From Pseudomonas inefficax (GTDB lineage: Bacteria; Pseudomonadota; Gammaproteobacteria; Pseudomonadales; Pseudomonadaceae), in contig NZ_OPYN01000001.1 in assembly GCF_900277125.1 (NCBI RefSeq), positions 248,001 through 312,000 on the forward strand: a stretch of DNA of 64,000 nt, given 5' to 3'. This document shows, in pieces, positions 26,437 to 35,323 of this stretch. Under the pieces are notes generated by a model. That model was not told the DNA's origin, did no database searches, and was given only the letters and a program-made list of their open reading frames with translations. A program made the translations under genes and the position numbers. Position 1 is the first letter of the stretch. Every line of letters begins with the position of its first letter.

Positions 26437-27078
26437 TCAGGCCGGCTGGCCCAGCTCCACGCCCAGCTGCCGCGACAAACAAGGCCAACGCTTCCAGGCC
26501 GCGCCCGTTTCCGGGCTGCTCAATTTCTCGCGGTAAGCCTCTACCGACTCCACCGCGAAGCTTTCGTCATTCAACATTTCATCCACCGAGTGGTGCACCA
26601 CTTCATCCAGCTGGTTGGCAAACTCCTCGCCGATCAACTGGTGGGCAATCAGGTTGGCGACGGTGGTGTCGACCGGGATCAACGGCTGCTGGAAGTGACG
26701 GATGTACAGGTCGTTCACCTCTTCCACCAGGCGGTGCGCCAGGTAGGCCTCATCCAGCAGGCAGTCCAGGCCCACATGCCCTTGCATCACGCTGGGCGGC
26801 TGCAGGAAGTAGGCTTCGGCGATTTTCAGTACAGGTTTGATCTGCGATTCGATCCCGGCCTCGCGGGCGACCTCGTGGGCGGCCTCCAGCAGTTCCGGAA
26901 CCTGGTCGATGTAGGCGCTGACGAAGCGCGCCAAAGTACCCTGGGCGTCCTGCTCAGGCAGTTGGATCGAGGGGTGCAGGTGGGGCAGTTGCAGCTCGAG
27001 ACGCTCTTTCAATTGGCCGGTCTGGCCTTCGTGTTGATGGGCTTGGCTTACCTGCTCGCGTACAGCAGCGATGTTCAT
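26437..27078 (-). CDS. Uncharacterised conserved protein (PA0104-like)
   Basis: A 213-residue soluble protein with no signal peptide, membrane segment or motif I recognise. It is acidic and mostly helical by composition (repeated LEAAHEVAREAG, LDEVVHHSVDEMLNDES blocks). Several His and Glu residues in HRLVEEVND and LDEVVHHSVDE might bind metal, but this is speculative. The ATG at 27078 is preferred because TGGAG lies seven bases upstream. It always seems to sit between the carbonic anhydrase transporter and the cox cluster in pseudomonads, from memory of gene order. Confidence 0.75.
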   Translation of the reverse strand: MNIAAVREQVSQAHQHEGQTGQLKERLELQLPHLHPSIQLPEQDAQGTLARFVSAYIDQVPELLEAAHEVAREAGIESQIKPVLKIAEAYFLQPPSVMQGHVGLDCLLDEAYLAHRLVEEVNDLYIRHFQQPLIPVDTTVANLIAHQLIGEEFANQLDEVVHHSVDEMLNDESFAVESVEAYREKLSSPETGAAWKRWPCLSRQLGVELGQPA

Positions 27079-27448
27079 GACAACTCCAGGGACATTACGT
27101 TTCAAACGGAAGACACTAAATTAGCTCGGTATACAGAATACCTAAGACGTATTTGTTATAAGTCGCCCGAACGTGTGCATGCTCAGGCATATCGAAATGC
27201 CATTATCGCGCCATGCAGTGTCAAACGCGCGGTTTTCAGGCCGTTCAGCCATTTCAATGAAGTTCATTTCACGGCCTTCGTTGCGTGCCGTTGGTCGCTG
27301 TCTATACTCCCGGTGAACGTGATTCGTTGATGAGGCCCGACTGCTTTTAGCAGGGGCTCGGTCGTCGAAGCCAGGCAGTCTTGACCACCGTTCCCTCTTG
27401 CCGCAGGCCACGCCTCCGGGACTACAAGAACGAGAAGGGGAACCCGCA
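27079..27448. promoter_or_regulatory. Intergenic control region of the cox operon with RpoS-like -10
   Basis: A 370-base space between divergent units. CTATACT at 27302-27308 matches the best RpoS -10 exactly and faces coxB, leaving a leader of about 135 bases that holds the small hairpin CTGC-TTTTA-GCAG. The left part (27110-27170) is AT-rich and probably carries the promoter of the minus-strand gene. In P. aeruginosa the aa3 oxidase is RpoS-controlled, which agrees. Confidence 0.55.
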
Positions 27449-28576
27449 ATGATGCGACATCCACATGTCTGGATGGGACTCCTGTTGTGGTCGGTTTTTG
27501 GTCAGGCCAACGCCGCCTGGACCGTGAACATGCACCCAGGGGCGACGGAAGTCTCCAACGCCGTCTTCGACCTGCACATGACCATCTTCTGGATCTGCGT
27601 GATCATCGGCGTGGTTGTCTTTGGCGCGATGTTCTGGTCCATGGTCATCCACCGCCGTTCCACCGGCCAGCAGGCTGCGCATTTCCACGAGCACACCTGG
27701 GTGGAAATCCTCTGGACCGTGGTCCCCTTCCTGATCCTGGTGGCCATGGCCATTCCGGCCACCAAGACCCTGATCGACATCTATGATGCCAGCGAGTCGG
27801 ACATCGACATCCAGGTTACCGGCTACCAGTGGAAGTGGCACTACAAATACCTTGGCCAGGATGTCGAGTTCTTCAGCAACCTGGCCACCCCCACAGAGCA
27901 GATCCACAACAAGGCACCCAAGGACGAGCACTACCTGCTCGAAGTCGACCAACCGCTGGTGCTGCCGGTGGGCGCCAAGGTGCGCTTCCTGGTGACCGCT
28001 GCCGATGTCATCCACTCCTGGTGGGTGCCGGCCTTCGCGGTCAAGCGTGATGCCATCCCCGGCTTCGTCAACGAAGCCTGGACCCGTATCGAGAAACCAG
28101 GCATCTACCGCGGCCAGTGCACCGAGCTGTGCGGCAAGGATCACGGCTTCATGCCGGTGGTGGTCGAGGTCAAGTCCAAGGCCGACTACGACACCTGGCT
28201 GGGCGAGCGCAAGGCCGAAGCTGCCAAGCTCAAGGAGCTGACCAGCAAGGAATGGACCCTGGAGGAACTGGTGGAACGTGGTGACAAGGTCTACCACACC
28301 ACTTGCGTGGCCTGTCACCAGGCCGAGGGCCAGGGCCTGCCGCCGATGTTCCCGGCGCTCAAGGGTTCGAAGATCGCCACAGGGCCGAAGGAAGCCCACC
28401 TGGGCATCGTCTTCCACGGCAAGCCCGGTACTGCCATGGCCGCGTTCGGCAAGCAGCTCTCGGAAGTCGACATCGCCGCCGTGGTCACCTACGAGCGCAA
28501 CGCCTGGGGCAACAACAAGGGTGACATGGTCACGCCGAAGGACGTGCTGGCGCTGAAGCAGGCAGAAGCGCAATGA
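27449..28576 (+). CDS. coxB: Cytochrome c oxidase subunit II with C-terminal cytochrome c domain (caa3-type)
   Basis: Accepts electrons from cytochrome c at the dinuclear copper A site and passes them to subunit I. The precursor has 375 residues: signal peptide to about residue 23, two membrane helices near 45-65 and 90-110, then the cupredoxin domain with the copper A motif C-x3-C-x3-H-x2-M (CTELCGKDHGFM, about 224-235). A fused cytochrome c domain follows, with C-V-A-C-H at about 286-290 and a later Met ligand. The fusion makes this a caa3-like subunit II. First gene of the operon. Confidence 0.97.
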   Translation: MMRHPHVWMGLLLWSVFGQANAAWTVNMHPGATEVSNAVFDLHMTIFWICVIIGVVVFGAMFWSMVIHRRSTGQQAAHFHEHTWVEILWTVVPFLILVAMAIPATKTLIDIYDASESDIDIQVTGYQWKWHYKYLGQDVEFFSNLATPTEQIHNKAPKDEHYLLEVDQPLVLPVGAKVRFLVTAADVIHSWWVPAFAVKRDAIPGFVNEAWTRIEKPGIYRGQCTELCGKDHGFMPVVVEVKSKADYDTWLGERKAEAAKLKELTSKEWTLEELVERGDKVYHTTCVACHQAEGQGLPPMFPALKGSKIATGPKEAHLGIVFHGKPGTAMAAFGKQLSEVDIAAVVTYERNAWGNNKGDMVTPKDVLALKQAEAQ

Positions 28577-28619
28577 ACCGGGTTACTCGCGGCAATCAAT
28601 GGATTGCAGGAGGCAGGAC

Positions 28620-30209
28620 ATGAGTGCAGTGATCGACGACCACGCCCACGGGCATGACCACGCGCACGGCCCGGCCAAGGGCCTGATGCGCTGGGTCCTG
28701 ACCACCAACCACAAGGACATCGGCACGATGTACCTGTGGTTCAGCTTCATCATGTTCCTGCTTGGCGGCTCGTTCGCCATGGTGATCCGCGCGGAGCTAT
28801 TCCAGCCAGGCCTGCAGATCGTCCAGCCAGAGTTCTTCAACCAGATGACCACCATGCACGGCCTGATCATGGTGTTCGGTGCGGTGATGCCAGCCTTCGT
28901 CGGCCTCGCCAACTGGATGATCCCGCTGATGATTGGCGCGCCCGACATGGCCCTGCCGCGGATGAACAACTTCAGCTTCTGGCTGCTGCCGGCGGCTTTC
29001 CTGTTGCTGGTCTCGACCCTGTTCAGCCCGGGCGGCGGGCCCAACTTTGGCTGGACCTTCTACGCTCCGCTGTCCACCACCTACGCACCGGCCAGTGTCA
29101 CCTTCTTCATCTTCGCCATCCACCTGATGGGTATCAGCTCGATCATGGGCGCGATCAACGTGATCGCCACCATCCTCAACCTGCGCGCCCCGGGCATGAC
29201 CCTGATGAAGATGCCACTGTTCGTCTGGACCTGGCTGATTACCGCGTTCCTGCTGATTGCGGTGATGCCGGTGCTGGCCGGCGTGGTGACCATGATGCTG
29301 ATGGACATCCATTTCGGCACCAGCTTCTTCAGTGCTGCCGGCGGCGGTGACCCGGTGCTGTTCCAGCACGTGTTCTGGTTCTTCGGCCACCCCGAGGTAT
29401 ACATCATGATCCTGCCGGCCTTTGGCGCGGTCAGCTCGATCATCCCGGCGTTCTCGCGCAAGCCGCTGTTCGGCTACACCTCCATGGTTTACGCCACCGG
29501 CGCCATCGCCTTCCTGTCGTTCATCGTCTGGGCCCACCACATGTTCGTGGTCGGTATCCCGGTGGTCGGCGAACTGTTCTTCATGTACGCCACCATGCTG
29601 ATCGCCGTGCCTACCGGGGTGAAGGTGTTCAACTGGGTCAGCACCATGTGGGAAGGCTCGCTGACCTTCGAGACGCCGATGCTGTTCGCCATCGCCTTCG
29701 TCATCCTGTTCACCATCGGCGGTTTCAGCGGGCTGATGCTTGCCATCGCACCGGCAGACTTCCAGTACCACGACACCTATTTCGTGGTGGCGCACTTCCA
29801 CTATGTGCTGGTGCCTGGGGCTATCTTCGGCATCTTCGCCTCGGCCTACTACTGGCTGCCGAAATGGACCGGCCACATGTACGACGAAACCCTTGGCAAG
29901 CTGCACTTCTGGCTATCGTTCATCGGCATGAACATGGCCTTCTTCCCCATGCACTTCGTGGGGTTGGCCGGCATGCCACGGCGAATTCCCGACTACAACC
30001 TGCAATTCGCCGACTTCAACATGGTGTCGTCGATCGGCGCGTTCATGTTCGGCGCCACGCAGATCTTCTTCCTGTTCATTGTCATCAAGTGCATCCGCGG
30101 CGGTGCGCCGGCACCGGCCAAGCCATGGGATGGCGCCGAGGGCCTGGAGTGGTCGATCCCTTCGCCTGCGCCGTATCACACCTTCCAGACGCCACCGGAA
30201 GTGAAATAG
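28620..30209 (+). CDS. coxA: Cytochrome c oxidase subunit I (aa3 type)
   Basis: Catalytic heme a/a3-CuB subunit that reduces oxygen to water and pumps protons. The 529-residue, 12-helix protein has a His-rich N-terminus (HAHGHDHAHG). Diagnostic residues are all present: the cross-linked His-Tyr with pump Glu in WFFGHPEVYIMILP, the CuB pair in WAHHMFVVG, and heme ligands in FVVAHFHYV. This is an A1-type heme-copper oxidase. GGAGGCAGG precedes the ATG at 28620, which lies 43 bases after coxB. Confidence 0.98.
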   Translation: MSAVIDDHAHGHDHAHGPAKGLMRWVLTTNHKDIGTMYLWFSFIMFLLGGSFAMVIRAELFQPGLQIVQPEFFNQMTTMHGLIMVFGAVMPAFVGLANWMIPLMIGAPDMALPRMNNFSFWLLPAAFLLLVSTLFSPGGGPNFGWTFYAPLSTTYAPASVTFFIFAIHLMGISSIMGAINVIATILNLRAPGMTLMKMPLFVWTWLITAFLLIAVMPVLAGVVTMMLMDIHFGTSFFSAAGGGDPVLFQHVFWFFGHPEVYIMILPAFGAVSSIIPAFSRKPLFGYTSMVYATGAIAFLSFIVWAHHMFVVGIPVVGELFFMYATMLIAVPTGVKVFNWVSTMWEGSLTFETPMLFAIAFVILFTIGGFSGLMLAIAPADFQYHDTYFVVAHFHYVLVPGAIFGIFASAYYWLPKWTGHMYDETLGKLHFWLSFIGMNMAFFPMHFVGLAGMPRRIPDYNLQFADFNMVSSIGAFMFGATQIFFLFIVIKCIRGGAPAPAKPWDGAEGLEWSIPSPAPYHTFQTPPEVK

Positions 30210-30219
30210 GAACCGTGCC

Positions 30220-30786
30220 ATGAATGGCCTTTCGCTGAAACGCCTGGTGTTGCGCCTGTTGATGCTGACGGTGGTGATGTTCGCCTTCGGCTTCGCCCTG
30301 GTGCCTATCTATGACGTGATGTGCAAGGCCTTCGGCATCAACGGCAAGACCGGTGGGCAGTATGAAGGCAGCCAGGTCAGCGACACGACGCGTTCGGTGC
30401 GGGTGCAGTTCATGTCGACCAATGCCAGCGACATGGTCTGGGACTTCTACTCCACCGCAGACCAGCTGGAGGTCAACCCGGGAGCGGTGAACCAGATGAT
30501 CTTCATTGCCCACAACCCGACCGATCGGCCGATGAGTGCGCAAGCCATTCCCAGCATCACCCCGGCCGAGGCCGCGGCGTACTTCCACAAGACCGAGTGC
30601 TTCTGCTTCACCCAGCAGGTGCTGCAGCCCGGTGAACGCATCGAGATGCCGGTGCGCTTCATCGTCGACCGCGACCTGCCGGCCAGCGTGAAGCACCTGA
30701 CACTGGCCTACACCTTGTTCGACATCACCGCTCGCCACCCGCCGGTCGCGCATGTCGCGGCCCAGGACGTTCAGGGCGCCCGTTAA
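30220..30786 (+). CDS. ctaG: Cytochrome c oxidase assembly protein CtaG/Cox11
   Basis: Delivers copper to the CuB site of subunit I. The 188-residue protein has one N-terminal membrane helix (about 7-27) and a periplasmic immunoglobulin-like domain; the copper-binding CFCF motif is in HKTECFCFTQQ. A further Cys lies just after the helix (YDVMCKAFGI). It sits between subunits I and III, the usual gene order in Pseudomonas, 10 bases after coxA. Confidence 0.96.
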   Translation: MNGLSLKRLVLRLLMLTVVMFAFGFALVPIYDVMCKAFGINGKTGGQYEGSQVSDTTRSVRVQFMSTNASDMVWDFYSTADQLEVNPGAVNQMIFIAHNPTDRPMSAQAIPSITPAEAAAYFHKTECFCFTQQVLQPGERIEMPVRFIVDRDLPASVKHLTLAYTLFDITARHPPVAHVAAQDVQGAR

Positions 30787-30802
30787 GGGAAGGAGAACAG
30801 CA

Positions 30803-31690
30803 ATGGCAAGTCATGAGCACTACTACGTTCCGGCGCAGAGCAAGTGGCCGATCATCGCCACCATCGGCATGTTCATCACGGTGTTCGGCCTGGGCACCTG
30901 GTTCAACGACATGAAGGCTGGCCACCCCGACTCGCACGGGCCGCTGATTTTCTTCATTGGCGCGTTGTTCCTGGCCTACATGCTGTTCGGCTGGTTCGGT
31001 TCGGTGGTGCGGGAAAGCCGCGCGGGGCTGTACAGCCCGCAGCTGGACCGCTCGTTCCGCTGGGGCATGAGCTGGTTCATCTTTTCCGAGGTGATGTTCT
31101 TCCTGGCGTTTTTCGGTGCGCTGTTCTACGTGCGCGTGCTGGCCGGGCCGTGGCTGGGCGGTGATGGGGCCAAGGGTGTTGCGCACATGTTGTGGCCGAC
31201 CTTCGAATTCACCTGGCCGCTGCTGCACACGCCCGACCCGAAACTGTTCCCGCCACCCAAGGAAGTGATCGACCCGTGGCACCTGCCGCTGATCAACACC
31301 ATCTTGCTGGTCAGCTCCAGCGTGACCATCACCATCGCCCACCATGCCCTGCGCCGTGACCACCGTGGCCCGCTGAAATTCTGGATGGCGCTGACCATCG
31401 TCCTGGGCGCCAGCTTCATCGCGTTGCAGGCCTACGAGTACCACGAGGCCTATACCAAGCTGGGGCTGACGCTGGGGTCGGGGATCTATGGCGCGACGTT
31501 CTTCATGCTCACCGGCTTCCACGGCGCCCACGTGACCTTGGGCACGATCATCCTGATCGTGATGTTCGTGCGCATCTTGCGCGGGCATTTCAACCCGGAG
31601 AAACACTTTGGTTTCGAGGCGGCCAGTTGGTACTGGCACTTCGTCGATGTGGTGTGGGTGGGGTTGTTCATCTTTGTCTATGTGCTTTAG
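30803..31690 (+). CDS. coxC: Cytochrome c oxidase subunit III
   Basis: Stabilises the oxidase and protects proton uptake. The 295-residue product has seven predicted membrane helices and typical blocks: MSWFIFSEVMFFLAFFGA, HHALRRDHRG, LQAYEYHEAY and the C-terminal FEAASWYWHFVDVVW. AAGGAGAACAGC precedes the ATG at 30803; longer frames overlap ctaG and are rejected. Confidence 0.97.
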   Translation: MASHEHYYVPAQSKWPIIATIGMFITVFGLGTWFNDMKAGHPDSHGPLIFFIGALFLAYMLFGWFGSVVRESRAGLYSPQLDRSFRWGMSWFIFSEVMFFLAFFGALFYVRVLAGPWLGGDGAKGVAHMLWPTFEFTWPLLHTPDPKLFPPPKEVIDPWHLPLINTILLVSSSVTITIAHHALRRDHRGPLKFWMALTIVLGASFIALQAYEYHEAYTKLGLTLGSGIYGATFFMLTGFHGAHVTLGTIILIVMFVRILRGHFNPEKHFGFEAASWYWHFVDVVWVGLFIFVYVL

Positions 31691-31695
31691 GGCCA

Positions 31696-31777
31696 ATCGC
31701 CGGCAAGCCAGCTCCCACAGGATCACACAGGGCCTGAGACATATGGTGATCCCTGTGGGAGCTGGCTTGCCGGCGAT
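31696..31777. repeat. Paired REP palindromes, type B (CCGGCAAGCCAGC subtype)
   Basis: ATCGCCGGCAAGCCAGCTCC and CACAGG, with an inverted partner CCTGTGGGAGCTGGCTTGCC and GGCGAT. It follows coxC and may separate the structural genes from the assembly genes at the transcript level. Confidence 0.85.
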
Positions 31778-31801
31778 GAGGCCATCAAAACAAGTGCAGT
31801 T

Positions 31802-32005
31802 TTAGAAGGGGGCATGCGACACCAGCTGACCGCTTATGAAGCCCCAGGCCACCAAACCGATGGTAAGCGCCGCCAGGGTCACCCGCACGGTCAGTGCTTT
31901 CAGCAAACGGGTCGAGTTTTCATCGTCCTTGACCAGAAACACCAGGCCACTGAACAGGCTGGCAATCGTGGCCAACAGCATCAGGACAATCGCGGCCTTG
32001 AGCAT
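31802..32005 (-). CDS. DUF2909 small two-helix membrane protein
   Basis: A 67-residue protein made of two hydrophobic helices (MLKAAIVLMLLATIASLFSG and a second at about 42-60) joined by a charged turn KDDENSTRLLK. This is the DUF2909/twin transmembrane family found between cox genes and surf1 in many gammaproteobacteria, usually on the opposite strand as here. Probably an oxidase assembly or stability factor; the role is unproven. Confidence 0.88.
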   Translation of the reverse strand: MLKAAIVLMLLATIASLFSGLVFLVKDDENSTRLLKALTVRVTLAALTIGLVAWGFISGQLVSHAPF

Positions 32006-32068
32006 GGCGATACTCCGGGGGGATGCGGTGATGTGGATAAGTATAGCGATCGGCCCGGCGAGGCTCCG

Positions 32069-32806
32069 ATGAGGCCGTTTCGTCCGGGCTGGGTACCAAC
32101 CCTGGTGGTGCTTGCGCTGCTGCCGGGGCTGATCGCGCTCGGCTGCTGGCAACTCGGCCGTGCCGAGGAAAAACGCGTGCTGCTGGCCGCGTATGCCGAA
32201 CGACGGGTCGAAGCGCCAGTGGCCACGGCCCAACTGACGGCGAACCAGGACAATGCCTTCCGCCGCGTGCATCTCTATGGCCGCTTCGACGCCGAGCACA
32301 GCCTGCTGCTGGACAACCGCATGCGCGATGGCCAGGCCGGCGTCGAGCTGCTGCAACCCTTCCATGATCAGGCCAGCGGCGTGTGGCTGCTGGTCAACCG
32401 CGGCTGGCTGCCCTGGCCGGACCGCCGCATGCCGGTGCAATTCGATACCCCTGCCCAGGCGTTGGCGCTGGACGCTTCGGTGTATGTCGCGCCTGGCAGC
32501 ACCTTTCAGCTGCATCCCGACCCTGCAGGCGGCCAGTGGCCGCACCTGCTGACCGCCGTGGATGCCACGCAGCTGTGGCAGCAGCTCGATCGCGAAGGCT
32601 TCGCCCACGAATTGCGCCTGGAACCCGGCCCGGCGACCTATCGCCTGGACTGGCCGGTCGTTGCGATGGGCCCGGAAAAACACCTGGGTTACGCCGTGCA
32701 ATGGTTTGCCCTGGCAACCACTTTGGTACTGCTCTACCTCTACTTCGGCTGGCACCACAACAAGGAGAAACGCCATGGCCACCGCCACTCCACTGGAAGT
32801 GCCTGA
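32069..32806 (+). CDS. SURF1 family cytochrome oxidase biogenesis protein
   Basis: Binds heme a and helps insert it into subunit I. The 245-residue protein has one membrane helix near each end (about 10-28 and 213-232) flanking a periplasmic beta domain, with the family opening PGLIALGCWQLGRAEEK and closing YAVQWFALATTLVLLYLYFG. The ATG at 32069 fits; the open frame upstream runs over the divergent DUF2909 promoter. It overlaps the start of the next gene by 32 bases. Confidence 0.93.
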   Translation: MRPFRPGWVPTLVVLALLPGLIALGCWQLGRAEEKRVLLAAYAERRVEAPVATAQLTANQDNAFRRVHLYGRFDAEHSLLLDNRMRDGQAGVELLQPFHDQASGVWLLVNRGWLPWPDRRMPVQFDTPAQALALDASVYVAPGSTFQLHPDPAGGQWPHLLTAVDATQLWQQLDREGFAHELRLEPGPATYRLDWPVVAMGPEKHLGYAVQWFALATTLVLLYLYFGWHHNKEKRHGHRHSTGSA

Positions 32807-33356
32807 ACGTAGCAAACCCAGAGCCCGCGGGCGTTTGCAGCTGCTGCTGATTCTACTGGTGGTGCTCGGGCCGATGGTTCTGGCCACCAGCATGTACAAG
32901 CTCAAGTTCTGGGTGCCGGATGGCCGCAGCTACCACGGCGTGATGATCGGCAACGGCGAGAGCCTTTCCGATCTCGGCGTGGCGGGCCAGAACGAGCGCT
33001 GGCAGCTTCTGGTGAGCACACCCACAGCCTGTGCCGAGGATTGCCAGCGGCTGGTGTACCTGGCCCGGCAGATCCAGGTCGGCCTGGGCCGTGATGCCAG
33101 CCGTGCCAGCCATGCCCTGGCGGCCGCCCAGCCGGCAAGTGCCGACTACCAGGCGTTGCTCAGTCGCGAATACCCACAGTTGCAGCACTACCCGCTGGAT
33201 GCGCAACGCTACCTGCAAAAGGTCGGCGAGGCCGGCCCGCAGCTGTGGATCGTCGACCCACACGGCAACCTGGTGCTGCGCTACGACGCCAAGGTCGACG
33301 GCAAGCATGTGCTGGACGACCTGCGCCACCTGCTCAAGCTGTCCAACATCGGCTAG
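32775..33356 (+). CDS. SCO-like membrane-anchored protein in the cox assembly cluster
   Basis: A 193-residue protein with one N-terminal membrane helix (about 20-40) and a periplasmic domain with a thioredoxin-like plan: WQLLVSTPTAC at the end of a strand, C-x3-C at Cys86 and Cys90, then a helix and later LWIVDPHGNLVLRY. The spacing equals that of SCO proteins, but overall identity looks low and the usual SCO histidine is not obvious. It is encoded between surf1 and ctaA with AAGGAG upstream, so copper or disulfide chemistry for the oxidase is likely. Confidence 0.8.
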   Translation: MATATPLEVPERSKPRARGRLQLLLILLVVLGPMVLATSMYKLKFWVPDGRSYHGVMIGNGESLSDLGVAGQNERWQLLVSTPTACAEDCQRLVYLARQIQVGLGRDASRASHALAAAQPASADYQALLSREYPQLQHYPLDAQRYLQKVGEAGPQLWIVDPHGNLVLRYDAKVDGKHVLDDLRHLLKLSNIG

Positions 33357-33365
33357 GAGCCTGTC

Positions 33366-34445
33366 ATGGCCAGACCCGGATTCCGCCTTGCTGTGTTTGC
33401 CACCCTGCTGGCACTGCTGGTCGTCCTGCTCGGTGCCTATACCCGCCTGACCCACGCCGGCCTCGGCTGCCCGGACTGGCCGGGTTGCTACGGCTTCATC
33501 AGCGTGCCCAAGAGCGAAGCGCAGCTGGCTCATGCCGAGCTGCATTTTCCCGAACACCCGGTGGAAGCCGCCAAAGGTTGGGCCGAGATGGTCCACCGCT
33601 ACTTCGCCGGTACCCTGGCAATGGTGATCGCCCTGCTCGCCTTGCAGGCGCTGCGCCGGCATGCCCGTGATGGCCAGCCTTATCGCCTGCCCCTGCTGTT
33701 GCTGGGCGTGGTGCTGGCCCAGGCAGCCTTCGGCATGTGGACGGTCACCCTCAAGCTGTGGCCGCAGGTGGTCACCGCGCATCTACTCGGTGGCTTCACT
33801 ACCCTGAGCTTGTTGTTCCTGTTGTCCCTGCGTCTGTCCCGGGCCTTTGCGCCCTTGCCAAAGCTACCATTGAGCCTGCGCCGGATCGCCGCGCTGGCCT
33901 TGCTGGTGGTGATCGGCCAGATCGCCCTGGGCGGCTGGGTCAGTGCCAACTACGCGGCCGTCGCCTGCATCGACCTGCCCACCTGCCACGGCCAGTGGTG
34001 GCCGGCGGCGGACTTCAGCAATGGCTTCCACCTGACCCAGCACGTCGGACCCAACTATCTGGGCGGGCAGCTGGACAGTGATGCGCGCACGGCCATCCAC
34101 ATCAGCCACCGCCTGGGCGCATTGCTGGTGACCTGTGTGCTGCTGATGCTCAGCTGGAAGCTGCACCGTTGTGGCCTCCCTGGCCTGGCGCGGCTGGTGC
34201 TGCTGGCGCTGGTGGTGCAAGTTGGCCTGGGCATCAGCAATGTGCTGCTGCACCTGCCGCTGGCCGTGGCCGTGGCGCACAACGCCGGTGGTGCGCTGTT
34301 GCTGCTGAGCATGGTGCTTGTGAACTACCGCATCCGCGTGGTCGACAAGGTTCGCGTGGGCGTTGGCCATGGCTGGCGCCTGCGGCCCGTGGCAGGCGTG
34401 GGCATCTCCCACCACATGAGGAATGATTCGTGGCGACGCTTCTGA
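33366..34445 (+). CDS. ctaA: Heme A synthase (COX15/CtaA)
   Basis: Oxidises the C8 methyl of heme O to the formyl of heme A. The 359-residue protein has eight predicted membrane helices; the loop LTHAGLGCPDWPGCYGF with a Cys pair, and AEMVHRYFAGTL with a heme-ligand His, are typical, as are IHISHRLGALLV and VAVAHNAGGALLLL. Begins 10 bases after the SCO-like gene; its end overlaps cyoE by 16 bases. Confidence 0.96.
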   Translation: MARPGFRLAVFATLLALLVVLLGAYTRLTHAGLGCPDWPGCYGFISVPKSEAQLAHAELHFPEHPVEAAKGWAEMVHRYFAGTLAMVIALLALQALRRHARDGQPYRLPLLLLGVVLAQAAFGMWTVTLKLWPQVVTAHLLGGFTTLSLLFLLSLRLSRAFAPLPKLPLSLRRIAALALLVVIGQIALGGWVSANYAAVACIDLPTCHGQWWPAADFSNGFHLTQHVGPNYLGGQLDSDARTAIHISHRLGALLVTCVLLMLSWKLHRCGLPGLARLVLLALVVQVGLGISNVLLHLPLAVAVAHNAGGALLLLSMVLVNYRIRVVDKVRVGVGHGWRLRPVAGVGISHHMRNDSWRRF

Positions 34446-35323
34446 GCGCACAGAGGGCATGTTGGCGTGATTACCTGGAGCTGACCAAACCCAAGGTGGT
34501 GGTGCTCATGCTGATCACCTCGCTGGCGGGCATGTTCCTTGCCACCCGTGCGGGTGTCAGCTGGAGCGTGCTGCTGTTCGGCAACCTGGGCATCGGTTTG
34601 TGTGCAGGCGGCGCGGCGGTGGTCAACCATGTGGTGGACCGACGCATCGACGCGTTGATGGCGCGTACCCACAAGCGCCCGCTGGCCCAGGGCCGGGTCG
34701 GGCCGCTGCCTGCGTTGCTGTTCGCCCTGGTGCTGGCGCTGCTGGGCATGGCCCTGCTGCTGGTGTTCACAAACCCCCTCACCGCCTGGCTGACGCTGGC
34801 TTCCCTGCTCGGCTATGCGGTGCTCTACACCGGCTTTCTCAAGCGTGCCACACCGCAGAACATCGTCATCGGTGGCTTGGCTGGTGCCGCCCCGCCATTG
34901 CTGGGCTGGGTGGCGGTCAGTGGGCATGTCAGCGCCGAGCCCCTGCTGCTGGTGCTGATCATCTTCGCCTGGACCCCACCCCACTTCTGGGCCCTGGCCA
35001 TCCACCGCAAGGAGGAATACGCCAAGGCCGATATCCCGATGCTGCCGGTGACCCACGGCGAGCGCTACACCAAGCTGCATATCCTGCTGTACACCTTGGT
35101 ATTGCTGGCGGTAAGCCTGCTGCCCTATGCCATCCACATGAGCGGCCTGCTGTACCTGGCCTGCGCCCTGGTGCTGGGCCTGCGCTTCCTGCAATGGGCC
35201 TGGGTGTTGTACCGTGGCAGCCGGCCGCACGCGGCGATCGGTACCTTCAAGTACTCTATCGGCTACCTGTTCGCGCTGTTCATCGCGCTACTTCTCGACC
35301 ATTACCTGTTGCTGAACCTATGA
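34430..35323 (+). CDS. cyoE: Protoheme IX farnesyltransferase (heme O synthase)
   Basis: Adds a farnesyl group to protoheme to give heme O, the precursor for CtaA. The 297-residue UbiA-family protein starts at GTG 34430 inside the 3' end of ctaA. Prenyltransferase motifs are visible: NHVVDRRIDALMARTHKRPL (Asp-rich site) and WTPPHFWALAIHRKEEYAKADIPM. It lies in the cox cluster, so it serves the aa3 oxidase; a second cyoE with a bo3 operon would be elsewhere. Confidence 0.95.
   Translation: MATLLSAQRACWRDYLELTKPKVVVLMLITSLAGMFLATRAGVSWSVLLFGNLGIGLCAGGAAVVNHVVDRRIDALMARTHKRPLAQGRVGPLPALLFALVLALLGMALLLVFTNPLTAWLTLASLLGYAVLYTGFLKRATPQNIVIGGLAGAAPPLLGWVAVSGHVSAEPLLLVLIIFAWTPPHFWALAIHRKEEYAKADIPMLPVTHGERYTKLHILLYTLVLLAVSLLPYAIHMSGLLYLACALVLGLRFLQWAWVLYRGSRPHAAIGTFKYSIGYLFALFIALLLDHYLLLNL

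Noticed and set aside
28797..29906. 369-codon frame antisense to coxA
   Set aside because: Product is His/Gln/Asp-rich nonsense produced by the codon pattern of a membrane protein read backwards.
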